DNA from: a bacterium
Lineage (GTDB): Bacteria; UBP14; UBA6098
Length of the DNA: 52,101 nucleotides
Assembly: GCA_023145965.1 (NCBI GenBank)
Contig: JAGLDC010000019.1
Span: forward strand, 1-52,101
Direction of reading: 5' to 3'
Shown here in pieces: positions 30,406 to 38,237 of this stretch. Every line of letters begins with the position of its first letter. Position 1 is the stretch's first letter. Made by a program: the position numbers and the translations under genes. Below the pieces are notes generated by a model, which was not told the DNA's origin, did not search any database, and worked only from the letters and a program-made list of their open reading frames with translations.

Positions 30406-30632
30406 TAATCAACCTTGAAATAAAAATCGTGCCGAAGATGGCTCTTTAAAACATATTTTAAAATTAGTTTTAGCATTGTGTTAATTATCTCTGAATCCAG
30501 TGCAATGACAACAACATTCAAACCGCGTGATCGAAAATAAGAAGTGTTTTGCATTACACCTATTACAAATAACCATAAATTTCCAGCAACATCCTCAATT
30601 TCTACAAGTTCGGTAATTCCAACAGATTCCAA
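30405..30632 (-). CDS. Doubtful small ORF upstream of the deacetylase
   Basis: 75 codons from TTG 30632, with its TAA overlapping the ATG of the deacetylase (TAATG). The product is not recognised; it has a hydrophobic middle (NLWLFVIGV) and a basic C-terminal helix. There is no clear ribosome site and an in-frame stop lies directly upstream. The overlap suggests translational coupling, but the composition is only weakly protein-like. Confidence 0.3.
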   Translation of the reverse strand: MESVGITELVEIEDVAGNLWLFVIGVMQNTSYFRSRGLNVVVIALDSEIINTMLKLILKYVLKSHLRHDFYFKVD

Positions 30633-30812
30633 TTTGTTTTTTTAATATAATGAAAATGTTTCCTCTTCTGCAATAAAAACCGTAGCCACAGGTGATTTTT
30701 TTTACGATTTTATAATATTCTTTTTTCGAATGCGTTTTTATCGGCGAATAAATCCCATGTTCTTAACGCCGAAGGCTAGCATGGAATAAATTATTTTTTA
30801 CAAATCCTGCCA

Positions 30813-31454
30813 TTATTCATTTTTTGGCATGGAAAGGGCCTCGGTTGGGCATCTCTTAACGCATTTGCCACAGAGAATACACTTGCCTGAATCTATCACC
30901 GGTTTACCATCGATGAGTTTTATGGCATCAGTTGGACACACTCGGGCGCAGATTCCGCAGGATATACACTTTGCTGAATCAAGAAGAGGTTTATTCGATG
31001 GAGTTTTTTCTGTTTCTAATTCATCGGATTTTTCTTCTTTTTCAGACACAGGTTTAGAGTATTCAGTCTCTTCATATTCAGTTATTTCTTCTGTTTTTGG
31101 AATACTGTCATAGGTATTCTGAGCGGCTATTGTCGGTTCGACCAAACTGGATGGCTCGATATTTTTTGACATTACTTCGCTATTATCCTCGATAATCTTC
31201 GAAGCTTGTGCTGTTGTATCTCTATAAATTGCTGAGATCGGGCATGTTTGCGAACACAAACCGCAGGAAATGCATTTTGATGGGTCAATCACTGCGCGCC
31301 CTTTTTCCATAGATATTGCGTCTATTGGGCAAATAGGAACACATTGAGCACAACCGATACATTTATCCGAATCGACTTTATATTTATTTTCTATTCCCTG
31401 GGATAGTATAGTAAAAGCAAATAAAGCAATCAATGTTACATATTTTTTATACAT
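30813..31454 (-). CDS. Exported polyferredoxin with four 4Fe-4S motifs
   Basis: 213 residues. The N-terminus MYKKYVTLIALFAFTILSQG looks like a Sec-type signal peptide or anchor with no twin arginine. Two bacterial ferredoxin modules follow, each with two CxxCxxCxxxCP motifs: CIGCAQCVPICP and CISCGLCSQTCP near the start, CISCGICARVCP and CILCGKCVKRCP near the end. All 16 ligands are present. They are joined by a linker of about 95 residues, acidic in its second part (EEITEYEETEYSK). It is probably an electron carrier held at or beyond the membrane; partner unknown. It lies between the deacetylase and hypE as a monocistronic-looking gene. Iron-sulfur proteins are rarely exported unfolded, so the topology is uncertain. 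Confidence 0.85.
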   Translation of the reverse strand: MYKKYVTLIALFAFTILSQGIENKYKVDSDKCIGCAQCVPICPIDAISMEKGRAVIDPSKCISCGLCSQTCPISAIYRDTTAQASKIIEDNSEVMSKNIEPSSLVEPTIAAQNTYDSIPKTEEITEYEETEYSKPVSEKEEKSDELETEKTPSNKPLLDSAKCISCGICARVCPTDAIKLIDGKPVIDSGKCILCGKCVKRCPTEALSMPKNE

Positions 31455-31564
31455 AAGAATTACCCTTTAAAATAAGAAACTCGGGCGCGAAAGACTCGAA
31501 TAAATTCCGCTTATGATTATTACTTTGTTTCTTGAACAAACGAGTATGATTTTTTATGAAAAAC

Positions 31565-32569
31565 TTAACATATTCTGGGAAGTGGTGCACCTTCCGGTTC
31601 GATTAAGAGCCTTTTACCGCCCGAAGGAGTTCTTAATACCACACCCTCGCCTTTTTCCACATGGCCTATTATCGCGGAATTTGTGCCTTCGGCATGCGAC
31701 TTAAGCACATTGATTAAATCCGAAGCATATTCACTTTGGACGATAAAGAGCATTCTTCCCTCACAGGCCATGAAAAGCGGTTCATATCCAAAAAGTTCGC
31801 ACATGTTATAGATTTGCGGTAGAATTGGAATATCGCTTTCATTTACTACAAATCTATTCCCGGATTGAGATGCTAATTCGTTTAGAATACCCCCTAAACC
31901 GCCGCGTGTGGGATCTCTCATAGCGTGTATCTGAGGAACCTTATCAACAGCTTCTTTCACCATGTTCCAAAGTGGCGCACAGTCGCTCTCTATTGGAGGA
32001 TCTCCGAGAAGCCCTTCGCGAGCGGCGACCACGGATGCAGCGTGCCGCGCAATATCACCGCTTATCACCAGAGAATCGCCGGGTTGAATCAAAGCGGGCA
32101 TCCGCGGAAAATCTTTTATAAGACCCACACCGCTAGTTGTGATATAGATTTTATCCCCCTTGCCTTTAGGGACAACCTTAGTATCTCCGGCCACAATATT
32201 CACACCTGATTTCTTGGCAGCAAGCGCCATACTATCGACATAGTGCTCCAGGTCGATTAGGGCTAGGCCTTCTTCGAGTATAAACGCTGCAGCAATCATT
32301 ATAGGTTTGGCTCCGAGGGCAGCAAGGTCATTAACAGTGCCGCAGATAGAGAGTTTGCCTATATCGCCTCCCGGGAATTTTGAGGGATCAACCACAAATG
32401 CATCGGTGGTGAAAGAGATTTTTTCCCGGCCTAATTCCATTGAAGCTGAATCGCAAAGCTCTGAGAGAATGGGATTATTAAATCTGTGGATGAATAGCTC
32501 TTTAATAAGCCGAGTTGTGGCTCTTCCGCCTTCGCCATCTATGAGTCTTATATGCTTCTTAAATTCCAT
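31565..32569 (-). CDS. hypE: Hydrogenase maturation protein HypE
   Basis: 334 residues. HypE dehydrates a carbamoyl group received from HypF on its C-terminal cysteine, to make the cyanide ligands of [NiFe]-hydrogenase. The AIR-synthase fold is visible: IRLIDGEGGRAT at the N-terminus, SFTTDAFVVDPSKFPGGDIGKLSICGTVNDLA, IVAGDTKVVPKG and HAMRDPTRGGLGGILNE. The protein ends exactly in PRIC, the modified cysteine. No other hyp gene or hydrogenase lies in the window. A promoter at 32578-32605 would start transcription almost at the ATG, and no ribosome site is visible. Confidence 0.97.
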   Translation of the reverse strand: MEFKKHIRLIDGEGGRATTRLIKELFIHRFNNPILSELCDSASMELGREKISFTTDAFVVDPSKFPGGDIGKLSICGTVNDLAALGAKPIMIAAAFILEEGLALIDLEHYVDSMALAAKKSGVNIVAGDTKVVPKGKGDKIYITTSGVGLIKDFPRMPALIQPGDSLVISGDIARHAASVVAAREGLLGDPPIESDCAPLWNMVKEAVDKVPQIHAMRDPTRGGLGGILNELASQSGNRFVVNESDIPILPQIYNMCELFGYEPLFMACEGRMLFIVQSEYASDLINVLKSHAEGTNSAIIGHVEKGEGVVLRTPSGGKRLLIEPEGAPLPRIC

Positions 32570-32577
32570 AGTCTTGT

Positions 32578-32605
32578 AGAATAGATATTAATGTTGTAAA
32601 GTCAA
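32578..32605 (-). promoter_or_regulatory. Promoter of hypE, near-leaderless
   Basis: On the minus strand TTGACT (32605-32600), a 16-base spacer and TATTCT (32583-32578). The expected start, about 7 bases on, falls 1-3 bases before the ATG at 32569. No purine-rich ribosome site fits in between. Confidence 0.6.
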
Positions 32606-32971
32606 CGAAGTCTTGATATACCATATTAAGTAAATCGCAAAAGAATAAATGAAAATCGGCTTTTTAGTGGTTTGAGGCAGTTAGGTTTTGGCGAATAATA
32701 TTCTCCAGTTCATAGGAATCGAGCGCTTTTGTTCTGGATTTCTCCTGCGAATGGATGAAATAAGGTTTTTCTTGCTTGGTGTGAAGACTCAGGGCGAGAT
32801 CATTTTTACCTCGATTTTATTCTGTAATCAATATTCCGGGCACAGGAACAAATTTTGGCACATGAAATAAGAAGAATGAAAAAAATATTACTAGAAGGGA
32901 AAAATGAATGTAGTTATGTAAGCTTGAAGGATAAAATTGAAATTCTTTTAACAAACGGAAAGGACAAAACC
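32606..32971. other. AT-rich intergenic region, nothing recognised
   Basis: Between the hypE promoter and that of the TPR gene. A 60-codon frame at 32688-32870 has no domain and no ribosome site. No strong hairpin was seen. Confidence 0.5.
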
Positions 32972-33000
32972 TTGACAAATAACAATAAATTATTTACTTT
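32972..33000 (+). promoter_or_regulatory. Promoter of the TPR gene
   Basis: TTGACA (32972-32977), a 17-base spacer and TACTTT (32995-33000). The ATG at 33027 follows with a short leader of about 20 bases and no clear ribosome site. Confidence 0.55.
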
Positions 33001-33026
33001 TAATAAAATTATACCTTGGTTTTAAT

Positions 33027-35042
33027 ATGAACGATGAACAAGTAATCACCGTCTTTTCAGTGCTAGTAGCAGAAAATCCAGGCGATCCGCGTTTTGCCCG
33101 GCTAGGTGATACTTATATCAAAAAAGGGAATCTGCGCAAAGCCCTCGAGGTTCTCACTGCGGGCGTTGGGGCTAATCCTACGTATTCTACTGGCCAGCAA
33201 GTGCTGGCACGTGCGCTATTGAAAGCTGGTTATTTAAAAGAAGCACGCGATAGATTCGAGATCGTTCTTCGTATAGACCCGGGGAATGCTGTAGCACTGT
33301 GGGAAATCGCCAGAATAGATTTTAAGCAAGGTAATACAGAGGATGGTATAGAACGCCTCAAGGGGCTTCTTTGCATAGATCCTTTCGATGAAAAGGCGAA
33401 ACGGGAGTTAAATAACCTCAATGTCGAGGTTGATGATATAGAGGCACCACCGCCACCGCAGGAAAAAAAGGCTGAGATTGCTTCAGCGCAGGTGCCCATT
33501 TCACCACCCACAACGCGCCTCGAATTAGATACCCCAAAGGTCAGCTCGGGACCGTCCTTAAACGAAATAGCCTCGGTCGAGAAGGAACTCGAAGAGCTAC
33601 TCAAGATGGACATCTCCAGTAGCGATGAAGCCAAGGGATTGGGGCTAGAGGAATTCCCTTCTCTGGGGGAGGGATTTCTCGAACGAGAAAGTAGTCTTGA
33701 GCCTGCAAAGGGTGGCGAAGAAGAATTTACACCCAAAACAGCCAAAGCACCTGAAACACCGCATGCTGCTGTGGTTCCCACGAAAACGGATAATTTCCTC
33801 AACGTGCAAAAGATGGTCCAGAATTCACTCGAGGAGGCCGTTTCTTCTATCGAGGATTCAATGCCAGCCTTCGATCTTGGAGAGATGGAGACTTCTGTAT
33901 CCGAGCAGCCAGAACCGGCGCCCCCTCAAGAAACACAGGCCCCGGCATTCGATGTAGGATCGGACGATATGCCATCATTAGGTATGGATGAAGCGCCAAC
34001 ATCGCACACAGCAGCCGAGGAAACGGTCAAGATTGAGGAACAAACTGCGTTCGAGCATGGAGTTATTGAAGAGGAGATGCCATCATTTGATGCGGAGGCT
34101 CCTGCCAAGAAATTTGATTTCACCCCCCCCTCTCAAGAAGGGGCACAAGAAACTTCTGCTGTTGCTGGGTTGCAGGATATTACAGAAGATAAGGAAGAGG
34201 CCGAGGAAATCGGTGCAGGTTTCAATTTCACGTCTCCACCCGAGGAGACACCGGTATCCCACAAAGAATCACAAGAAGCCGAAGAAAATTCTTCGGAGGA
34301 TTTCTTTGATTTTACTCCACCAGAAAAGCAAAAATCAGCTCCTATTAAGCACTCCAGTATTGAGGATGCTCTCAAGCAGATCGAGGTAGTTAGCGAGCCA
34401 GAGGAAATCGAAGAAGTCGAAGAATCCGAAGAAGCCTTTTCGGAAGACGTTTCAGAACCAATTTCGCAAAATGACGAAAGTGAAAATGTAACTGATGACG
34501 ATTTGCCTGTTTTCGACATGGGTTCGTCAGAACCCGAGCAAGAGCAAAGTATTACGGGTATTGGAGGATATCAATTTACTGAGACTATCTCGGATAGCCC
34601 GACCTCGGACTCCGATGAAGAGGTTTTTGAATTTCGTCATGAGTTTCAACCAGCAGATGAGCCAATCGAACTCGAGGGTTTTGAAGGGCCGACCGAGTTT
34701 AATCCACCAAGCAATAAACCTGGCGGGCCGGAGTTCGCCGAACTCGATTTTGCGGATGAACTCGATGGAATAGCTCCAAGGGAAGAATCCGTCGAAACAC
34801 CACAGGAAAATCCCGTTGTGGTTGAAGAGGCTGATGATTCCGATCTTTCCGACGAGCCTGAGATGCAGACGGTTACTATGGCGGAGATTTATGCCGGTCA
34901 AGGCGAGATAAAAAAGGCCATTTTGGTTTACAAAGCTATTCTTAATAGGACTACAGAGCCAAGCGAAATTGACCGCGTCGAAAAGAGGGTCGAACATTTG
35001 CAAAAACTTCTATTGTCCGGCTCAGATGCTGGTTCTTCCTGA
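33027..35042 (+). CDS. TPR protein with long acidic disordered region
   Basis: 671 residues. About three tetratricopeptide repeats occupy residues 15-130 (DPRFARLGDTYIKKGNLRKALEVL, ARALLKAGYLKEARDRFEIVL, ALWEIARIDFKQGN). Residues about 140-610 are highly acidic, rich in Glu, Pro, Ser and Asp, and predicted disordered. This region repeats short aromatic motifs such as FDFTPP, FNFTSPP, AFDLG, AFDVG and FDMG. A last TPR-like hairpin (VTMAEIYAGQGEIKKAILVYKAIL) ends the protein. There is no signal peptide, so it is probably cytoplasmic, a scaffold with many short binding sites. A run of eight C occurs at 34123-34130. The 3' end overlaps dus. Confidence 0.8.
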   Translation: MNDEQVITVFSVLVAENPGDPRFARLGDTYIKKGNLRKALEVLTAGVGANPTYSTGQQVLARALLKAGYLKEARDRFEIVLRIDPGNAVALWEIARIDFKQGNTEDGIERLKGLLCIDPFDEKAKRELNNLNVEVDDIEAPPPPQEKKAEIASAQVPISPPTTRLELDTPKVSSGPSLNEIASVEKELEELLKMDISSSDEAKGLGLEEFPSLGEGFLERESSLEPAKGGEEEFTPKTAKAPETPHAAVVPTKTDNFLNVQKMVQNSLEEAVSSIEDSMPAFDLGEMETSVSEQPEPAPPQETQAPAFDVGSDDMPSLGMDEAPTSHTAAEETVKIEEQTAFEHGVIEEEMPSFDAEAPAKKFDFTPPSQEGAQETSAVAGLQDITEDKEEAEEIGAGFNFTSPPEETPVSHKESQEAEENSSEDFFDFTPPEKQKSAPIKHSSIEDALKQIEVVSEPEEIEEVEESEEAFSEDVSEPISQNDESENVTDDDLPVFDMGSSEPEQEQSITGIGGYQFTETISDSPTSDSDEEVFEFRHEFQPADEPIELEGFEGPTEFNPPSNKPGGPEFAELDFADELDGIAPREESVETPQENPVVVEEADDSDLSDEPEMQTVTMAEIYAGQGEIKKAILVYKAILNRTTEPSEIDRVEKRVEHLQKLLLSGSDAGSS

Positions 35043-35982
35043 TAATAAAACAATATCGGCTCCTCTTGCAGGAATTTCCGACACCGTATTTTGTTCATGG
35101 GCATTGAAATATGGCGCGGGTTTGGTTTTTAGTGGAATGATCAGCGCTGAGGGAGTTCGCAGAAAAACCCAGAAAACTTTATTTCTTCTCGATATTGCTC
35201 GGAAAGTCAAACCGATAGGTATTCAGCTTTTTGACGATAAACCTTCAGCAATAGCCGAAGCAGCTCCAATCATTGAAGACCTTGGTGTTGAGTGTATCGA
35301 TATAAATTTTGGTTGTCCTGCAAGAAAGGTCATTAAAAAAGGCGCCGGTGTTTCCTTAATGGCGGATCTAAGCAAAATGGAGAGCATTATGAGCGCTGCG
35401 GTTAAGTCTGTTTCCATTCCCGTTAGCGCAAAGATTCGCACTGGACTGGATGACGAGTCATTATTCAAAGAGGCTATTCTTCGTCTTTCGGATGCCGGAG
35501 CCGCTTTTATTACTCTCCATGCTCGAAGCCGTAAACAGGGTTTCTCTGGCCATGCCGATTGGAGCAAAATAGCCGAAGCCGTCGAATTATCGCCGGTCCC
35601 GATTATTGGAAATGGTGATGTAAATTCAGCGGAGAGCGCGGTTAGGATGATAAAGGAAACCGGTTGTTCGGCGGTTATGATAGGAAGAGCCGCATTGGGT
35701 AATCCTTGGATATTTTCTCAGGTATCGAGTGCGCTCACTGGAGGCGAAATACCACCCGAGCCTTCTTTGGATGAAAGGCTTGCAGCCTGTTCAGAATTCA
35801 TTTTAGATATGGGTGAATATTTTGGTGATCTGCTGGCAGGCAAGTTGGTTAAAAAACATGTGGGTTGGTTCACAAAAGGGATGCCGGAGGGGAGAGCAAT
35901 TCGGAGCGAAGCCTATAAATTCGATAAAGCAAGTGATATAGCTGAATTTCTAAAAAAAGAAAGAGGGAAAAGTGCCAGTTGA
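35026..35982 (+). CDS. tRNA-dihydrouridine synthase
   Basis: About 318 residues. FMN enzyme that reduces uridines in the tRNA D-loop. It shows the Dus TIM-barrel signature near the N-terminus (KTISAPLAGISDTVFC), the catalytic-cysteine block CIDINFGCPARKV, VSAKIRTGL, the histidine-arginine stretch LHARSRKQGFSGHADW, and the FMN phosphate site GNGDV with VMIGRAALGNPWIF. The ATG at 35026 is preferred over 34969 because the barrel begins a few residues later; this still overlaps the TPR gene by 17 bases. The downstream pyrK overlaps its end, so the set is translated as one unit. The subfamily (A, B or C) was not resolved; it looks closest to DusB. Confidence 0.92.
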   Translation: MLVLPDNKTISAPLAGISDTVFCSWALKYGAGLVFSGMISAEGVRRKTQKTLFLLDIARKVKPIGIQLFDDKPSAIAEAAPIIEDLGVECIDINFGCPARKVIKKGAGVSLMADLSKMESIMSAAVKSVSIPVSAKIRTGLDDESLFKEAILRLSDAGAAFITLHARSRKQGFSGHADWSKIAEAVELSPVPIIGNGDVNSAESAVRMIKETGCSAVMIGRAALGNPWIFSQVSSALTGGEIPPEPSLDERLAACSEFILDMGEYFGDLLAGKLVKKHVGWFTKGMPEGRAIRSEAYKFDKASDIAEFLKKERGKSAS

Positions 35983-36742
35983 TGTTATCGGTCGTGTAAC
36001 AGAAAAGCGTATAGTAGCGCGCGATACATTGAGACTTGTTGTCGATGCTCCTAGTATTGCCGAGGTTGCCGTGCCGGGGCAATTTGTGATGTTAGGGCAA
36101 TCAGTTCCAACTTCCGACCCTTTTCTTCGCAGACCGTTCGCTATAGCTGGTGCGGGATGGGGGAGGATCGAACTTTTAATTCGAGTTGTTGGTTTGGGTT
36201 CAGCTTTATTGGCCAGTGTCGATGATAATGATCAAATAAAGATATTGGGGCCTCTGGGTAATGGTTTTCCGACTCCATCGGGTGAAGTTTTTTTGGTTGC
36301 CGGCGGAATAGGCTTAGCCCCCCTTCTTTTTGCTGAAAGAAAATGGCCAAAATCCCGGCTTCTCTATGGTGAATCGAACAGGGATTGGTTATGCGATCTT
36401 TCTCGTGAAAAGACCTGTTTTTGGGAGGTTTCAACCGATGACGGTAGCGAGGGGTTTCGATGTACTGTAGTCGATCTATTAAAAGCAAAACTCGAGACTG
36501 AGAAAGCTCCGGTTTATGCTTGTGGCCCAGAGGCTATGCTTTCAGCGGTAGCTGAATTGTGCAAGAGCGTCGGTGTTGAGTGCTATGTTTCTCTCGAAGA
36601 GCGAATGGCTTGTGGAGTTGGTGCGTGTCAGGGATGTGTAATTTATACCGAAGACGGATATAAGCGTGTTTGCAAAGATGGCCCTGTTTTTTCAGCTCAA
36701 AAGGTCAATTGGGAGGCTTTAAATGATAGATCTGGCCGTTAA
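35972..36742 (+). CDS. pyrK: Dihydroorotate dehydrogenase electron-transfer subunit
   Basis: 256 residues. FAD and [2Fe-2S] subunit that passes electrons from dihydroorotate oxidation to NAD. The FAD site includes PFLRRPFAIAG; the nucleotide-binding half has VAGGIGLAPLLF and YACGPEAML. The iron-sulfur cysteines are in ERMACGVGACQGCVI plus KRVCKDGPVF. It starts at GTG 35972, preceded by AGAGGG, within the end of dus, and overlaps pyrD by 20 bases. The dus-pyrK-pyrD arrangement is co-translated. The presence of PyrK shows that pyrimidine synthesis here uses the NAD-linked class 1B enzyme. Confidence 0.95.
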   Translation: MPVDVIGRVTEKRIVARDTLRLVVDAPSIAEVAVPGQFVMLGQSVPTSDPFLRRPFAIAGAGWGRIELLIRVVGLGSALLASVDDNDQIKILGPLGNGFPTPSGEVFLVAGGIGLAPLLFAERKWPKSRLLYGESNRDWLCDLSREKTCFWEVSTDDGSEGFRCTVVDLLKAKLETEKAPVYACGPEAMLSAVAELCKSVGVECYVSLEERMACGVGACQGCVIYTEDGYKRVCKDGPVFSAQKVNWEALNDRSGR

Positions 36743-37643
36743 TGTTGGTTCGCTAAAACTCAAGAATCCTGTTCTTGTCGCGAGCGGTTGTTTTGGTGTA
36801 GGCCGTGAATATGCCGAGGTTTTCGACCTATCGATTCTCGGGGGTCTGGTTACGAAAACAGTTACGTTAGAACCGCGCGAGGGTAATCGACCACCGAGAG
36901 TCTGGGAAACCCCCTCGGGAATGCTTAACTCAATCGGTCTTGCTAATCCAGGAATAGACGCTTTTATTAAACAGGAAATACCGTTCTTGAAGAAGCTGAA
37001 TTGTGCTTGCGTTGTAAGTATAGCGGGAAAGAAATTTGAGGACTTTTCTGCCCTTGTTAAGAAGCTCGATCCTATAGCTTGTGTTGATGCTATCGAGATA
37101 AACATAAGTTGTCCTAATGTCAAAGAAGGAGGTCTTGCCTTCGGGACATCGCTAAAAGTAGTCAATGATCTTATTATGCTTGTTCGCCCACTGACGGAAA
37201 AACCACTATGGGTAAAGCTTACTCCGAATGTTACAGATATAGTGCAGATTGGTAAAGCAGCTGTCGAGGCGGGCGCAGACGCTTTGTCTGCAATTAATAC
37301 TTTGCAAGCCATGGAGATCGATATAGGTAAGAGAGTGCCTCGAATAGGTAATGTTTTCGCCGGTCTTTCCGGGCCTGCTATAAGGCCTGTAGCTTTAGCT
37401 AAGGTTTTCACGTTACATAGCGCACTTCCGGGGGTTCCTATCGTTGGAATAGGCGGTATTTCCGAGGCGAGTGATGCCATCGCTCACATGCTTGCCGGCG
37501 CGAGTGCTTTCCAAATAGGCTCGGGTATTTTCAGAACACCAGTTTTGCCAGTTGAAGTTATACAGGGGATAATAGAATATTGTGATTTTTATGATGTCAG
37601 TAAGGTTTCGGATTTAACCGGGGGTCTGAAAACCGAGGGATAA
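36723..37643 (+). CDS. pyrD: Dihydroorotate dehydrogenase, class 1B catalytic subunit
   Basis: 306 residues. Fourth step of pyrimidine biosynthesis: dihydroorotate to orotate, with FMN, in complex with PyrK. The catalytic base cysteine characteristic of class 1 is in INISCPNVKEGGLAFG. The substrate segments include NSIGLANPG near the N-terminus and LSAINTLQAMEID; the FMN phosphate loop is VGIGGISEASDA with GASAFQIGS. It overlaps pyrK and ends directly before rlpA, with the stop adjacent to the next ATG. An antisense frame spanning most of this gene is a codon-bias shadow. Confidence 0.96.
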   Translation: MIDLAVNVGSLKLKNPVLVASGCFGVGREYAEVFDLSILGGLVTKTVTLEPREGNRPPRVWETPSGMLNSIGLANPGIDAFIKQEIPFLKKLNCACVVSIAGKKFEDFSALVKKLDPIACVDAIEINISCPNVKEGGLAFGTSLKVVNDLIMLVRPLTEKPLWVKLTPNVTDIVQIGKAAVEAGADALSAINTLQAMEIDIGKRVPRIGNVFAGLSGPAIRPVALAKVFTLHSALPGVPIVGIGGISEASDAIAHMLAGASAFQIGSGIFRTPVLPVEVIQGIIEYCDFYDVSKVSDLTGGLKTEG

Positions 37644-38072
37644 ATGAGAAAGAGAAGTTTAGGCGCATTATTTCTTGCTGTTTCACTGTTTTTTTGCAGT
37701 TGTATTGCTGCACCCCGGTATATTGCCAGAAGGCCTGTGCGTGGTCATCCCGGGGAGTTTGAATTTAATGAACAGGTTGGTATTGCAAGTTATTATGCAG
37801 ATCAATTTCATGGAAGACCAACTTCGAGTGGTCAAATTTTTGATATGAATGCCCTTACTGCGGCTCATCGCACTCTTCCGCTCGGGACTATAGTAATAGT
37901 GACTTTATTGGAAACGGGCAAATCCGTTGAAGTCCTTGTTAACGACCGGGGTCCCTTTGCGAAGGCTAGGGTTTTGGACCTTTCTAAGGCAGCGGCTGAG
38001 AAAATCGGTCTTTTCGATAGAGGAACAGGATTAGTGAGCATTAGGATAATCGATTCGATTGATAGAGACTGA
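37644..38072 (+). CDS. rlpA: RlpA-like double-psi beta-barrel lipoprotein
   Basis: 142 residues. The N-terminal hydrophobic stretch ends in SLFFCSC, a weak lipobox with the cysteine at about residue 20, so it is probably an outer-membrane lipoprotein. The remainder is the RlpA double-psi beta-barrel: GIASYYADQFHGRPTSSGQ, MNALTAAHRTLPLGTIV and VLVNDRGPFAKARVLDLSKAAA. It carries the catalytic-type His and Asp positions known from the lytic transglycosylase group. No SPOR domain is present. It probably binds or cleaves bare glycan strands at division sites. The ATG directly follows the pyrD stop, an unrelated pathway carried on the same transcript. Confidence 0.9.
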   Translation: MRKRSLGALFLAVSLFFCSCIAAPRYIARRPVRGHPGEFEFNEQVGIASYYADQFHGRPTSSGQIFDMNALTAAHRTLPLGTIVIVTLLETGKSVEVLVNDRGPFAKARVLDLSKAAAEKIGLFDRGTGLVSIRIIDSIDRD

Positions 38073-38155
38073 GTTATGTGAATTTATAAGTCCAAGAAAG
38101 ATTTAAAAGTAACTCTAAAAGAATAGGTTATTATATTATTTAAATTAAAAAGCTC

Positions 38156-38184
38156 TTGCGCATGTAAAAACGTTTATTTATACT
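38156..38184 (+). promoter_or_regulatory. Promoter of the PorV-OmpA fusion gene
   Basis: TTGCGC (38156-38161), a 17-base spacer and TATACT (38179-38184). The ATG at 38238 has GGGAGG 6 bases upstream. Confidence 0.6.
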
Positions 38185-38237
38185 TATTGAACGAGTGTTA
38201 ATTATGGATTATTATTCCCTCATTTGGGAGGTTAGTT

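Noticed and set aside
32688-32870. 60-codon frame upstream of the TPR gene
   Set aside because: No recognisable domain, no Shine-Dalgarno and composition of AT-rich intergenic DNA.
36719-37480. 253-codon minus-strand open frame over pyrD
   Set aside because: Exact antisense shadow of a firmly identified gene; no domain, created by codon bias.
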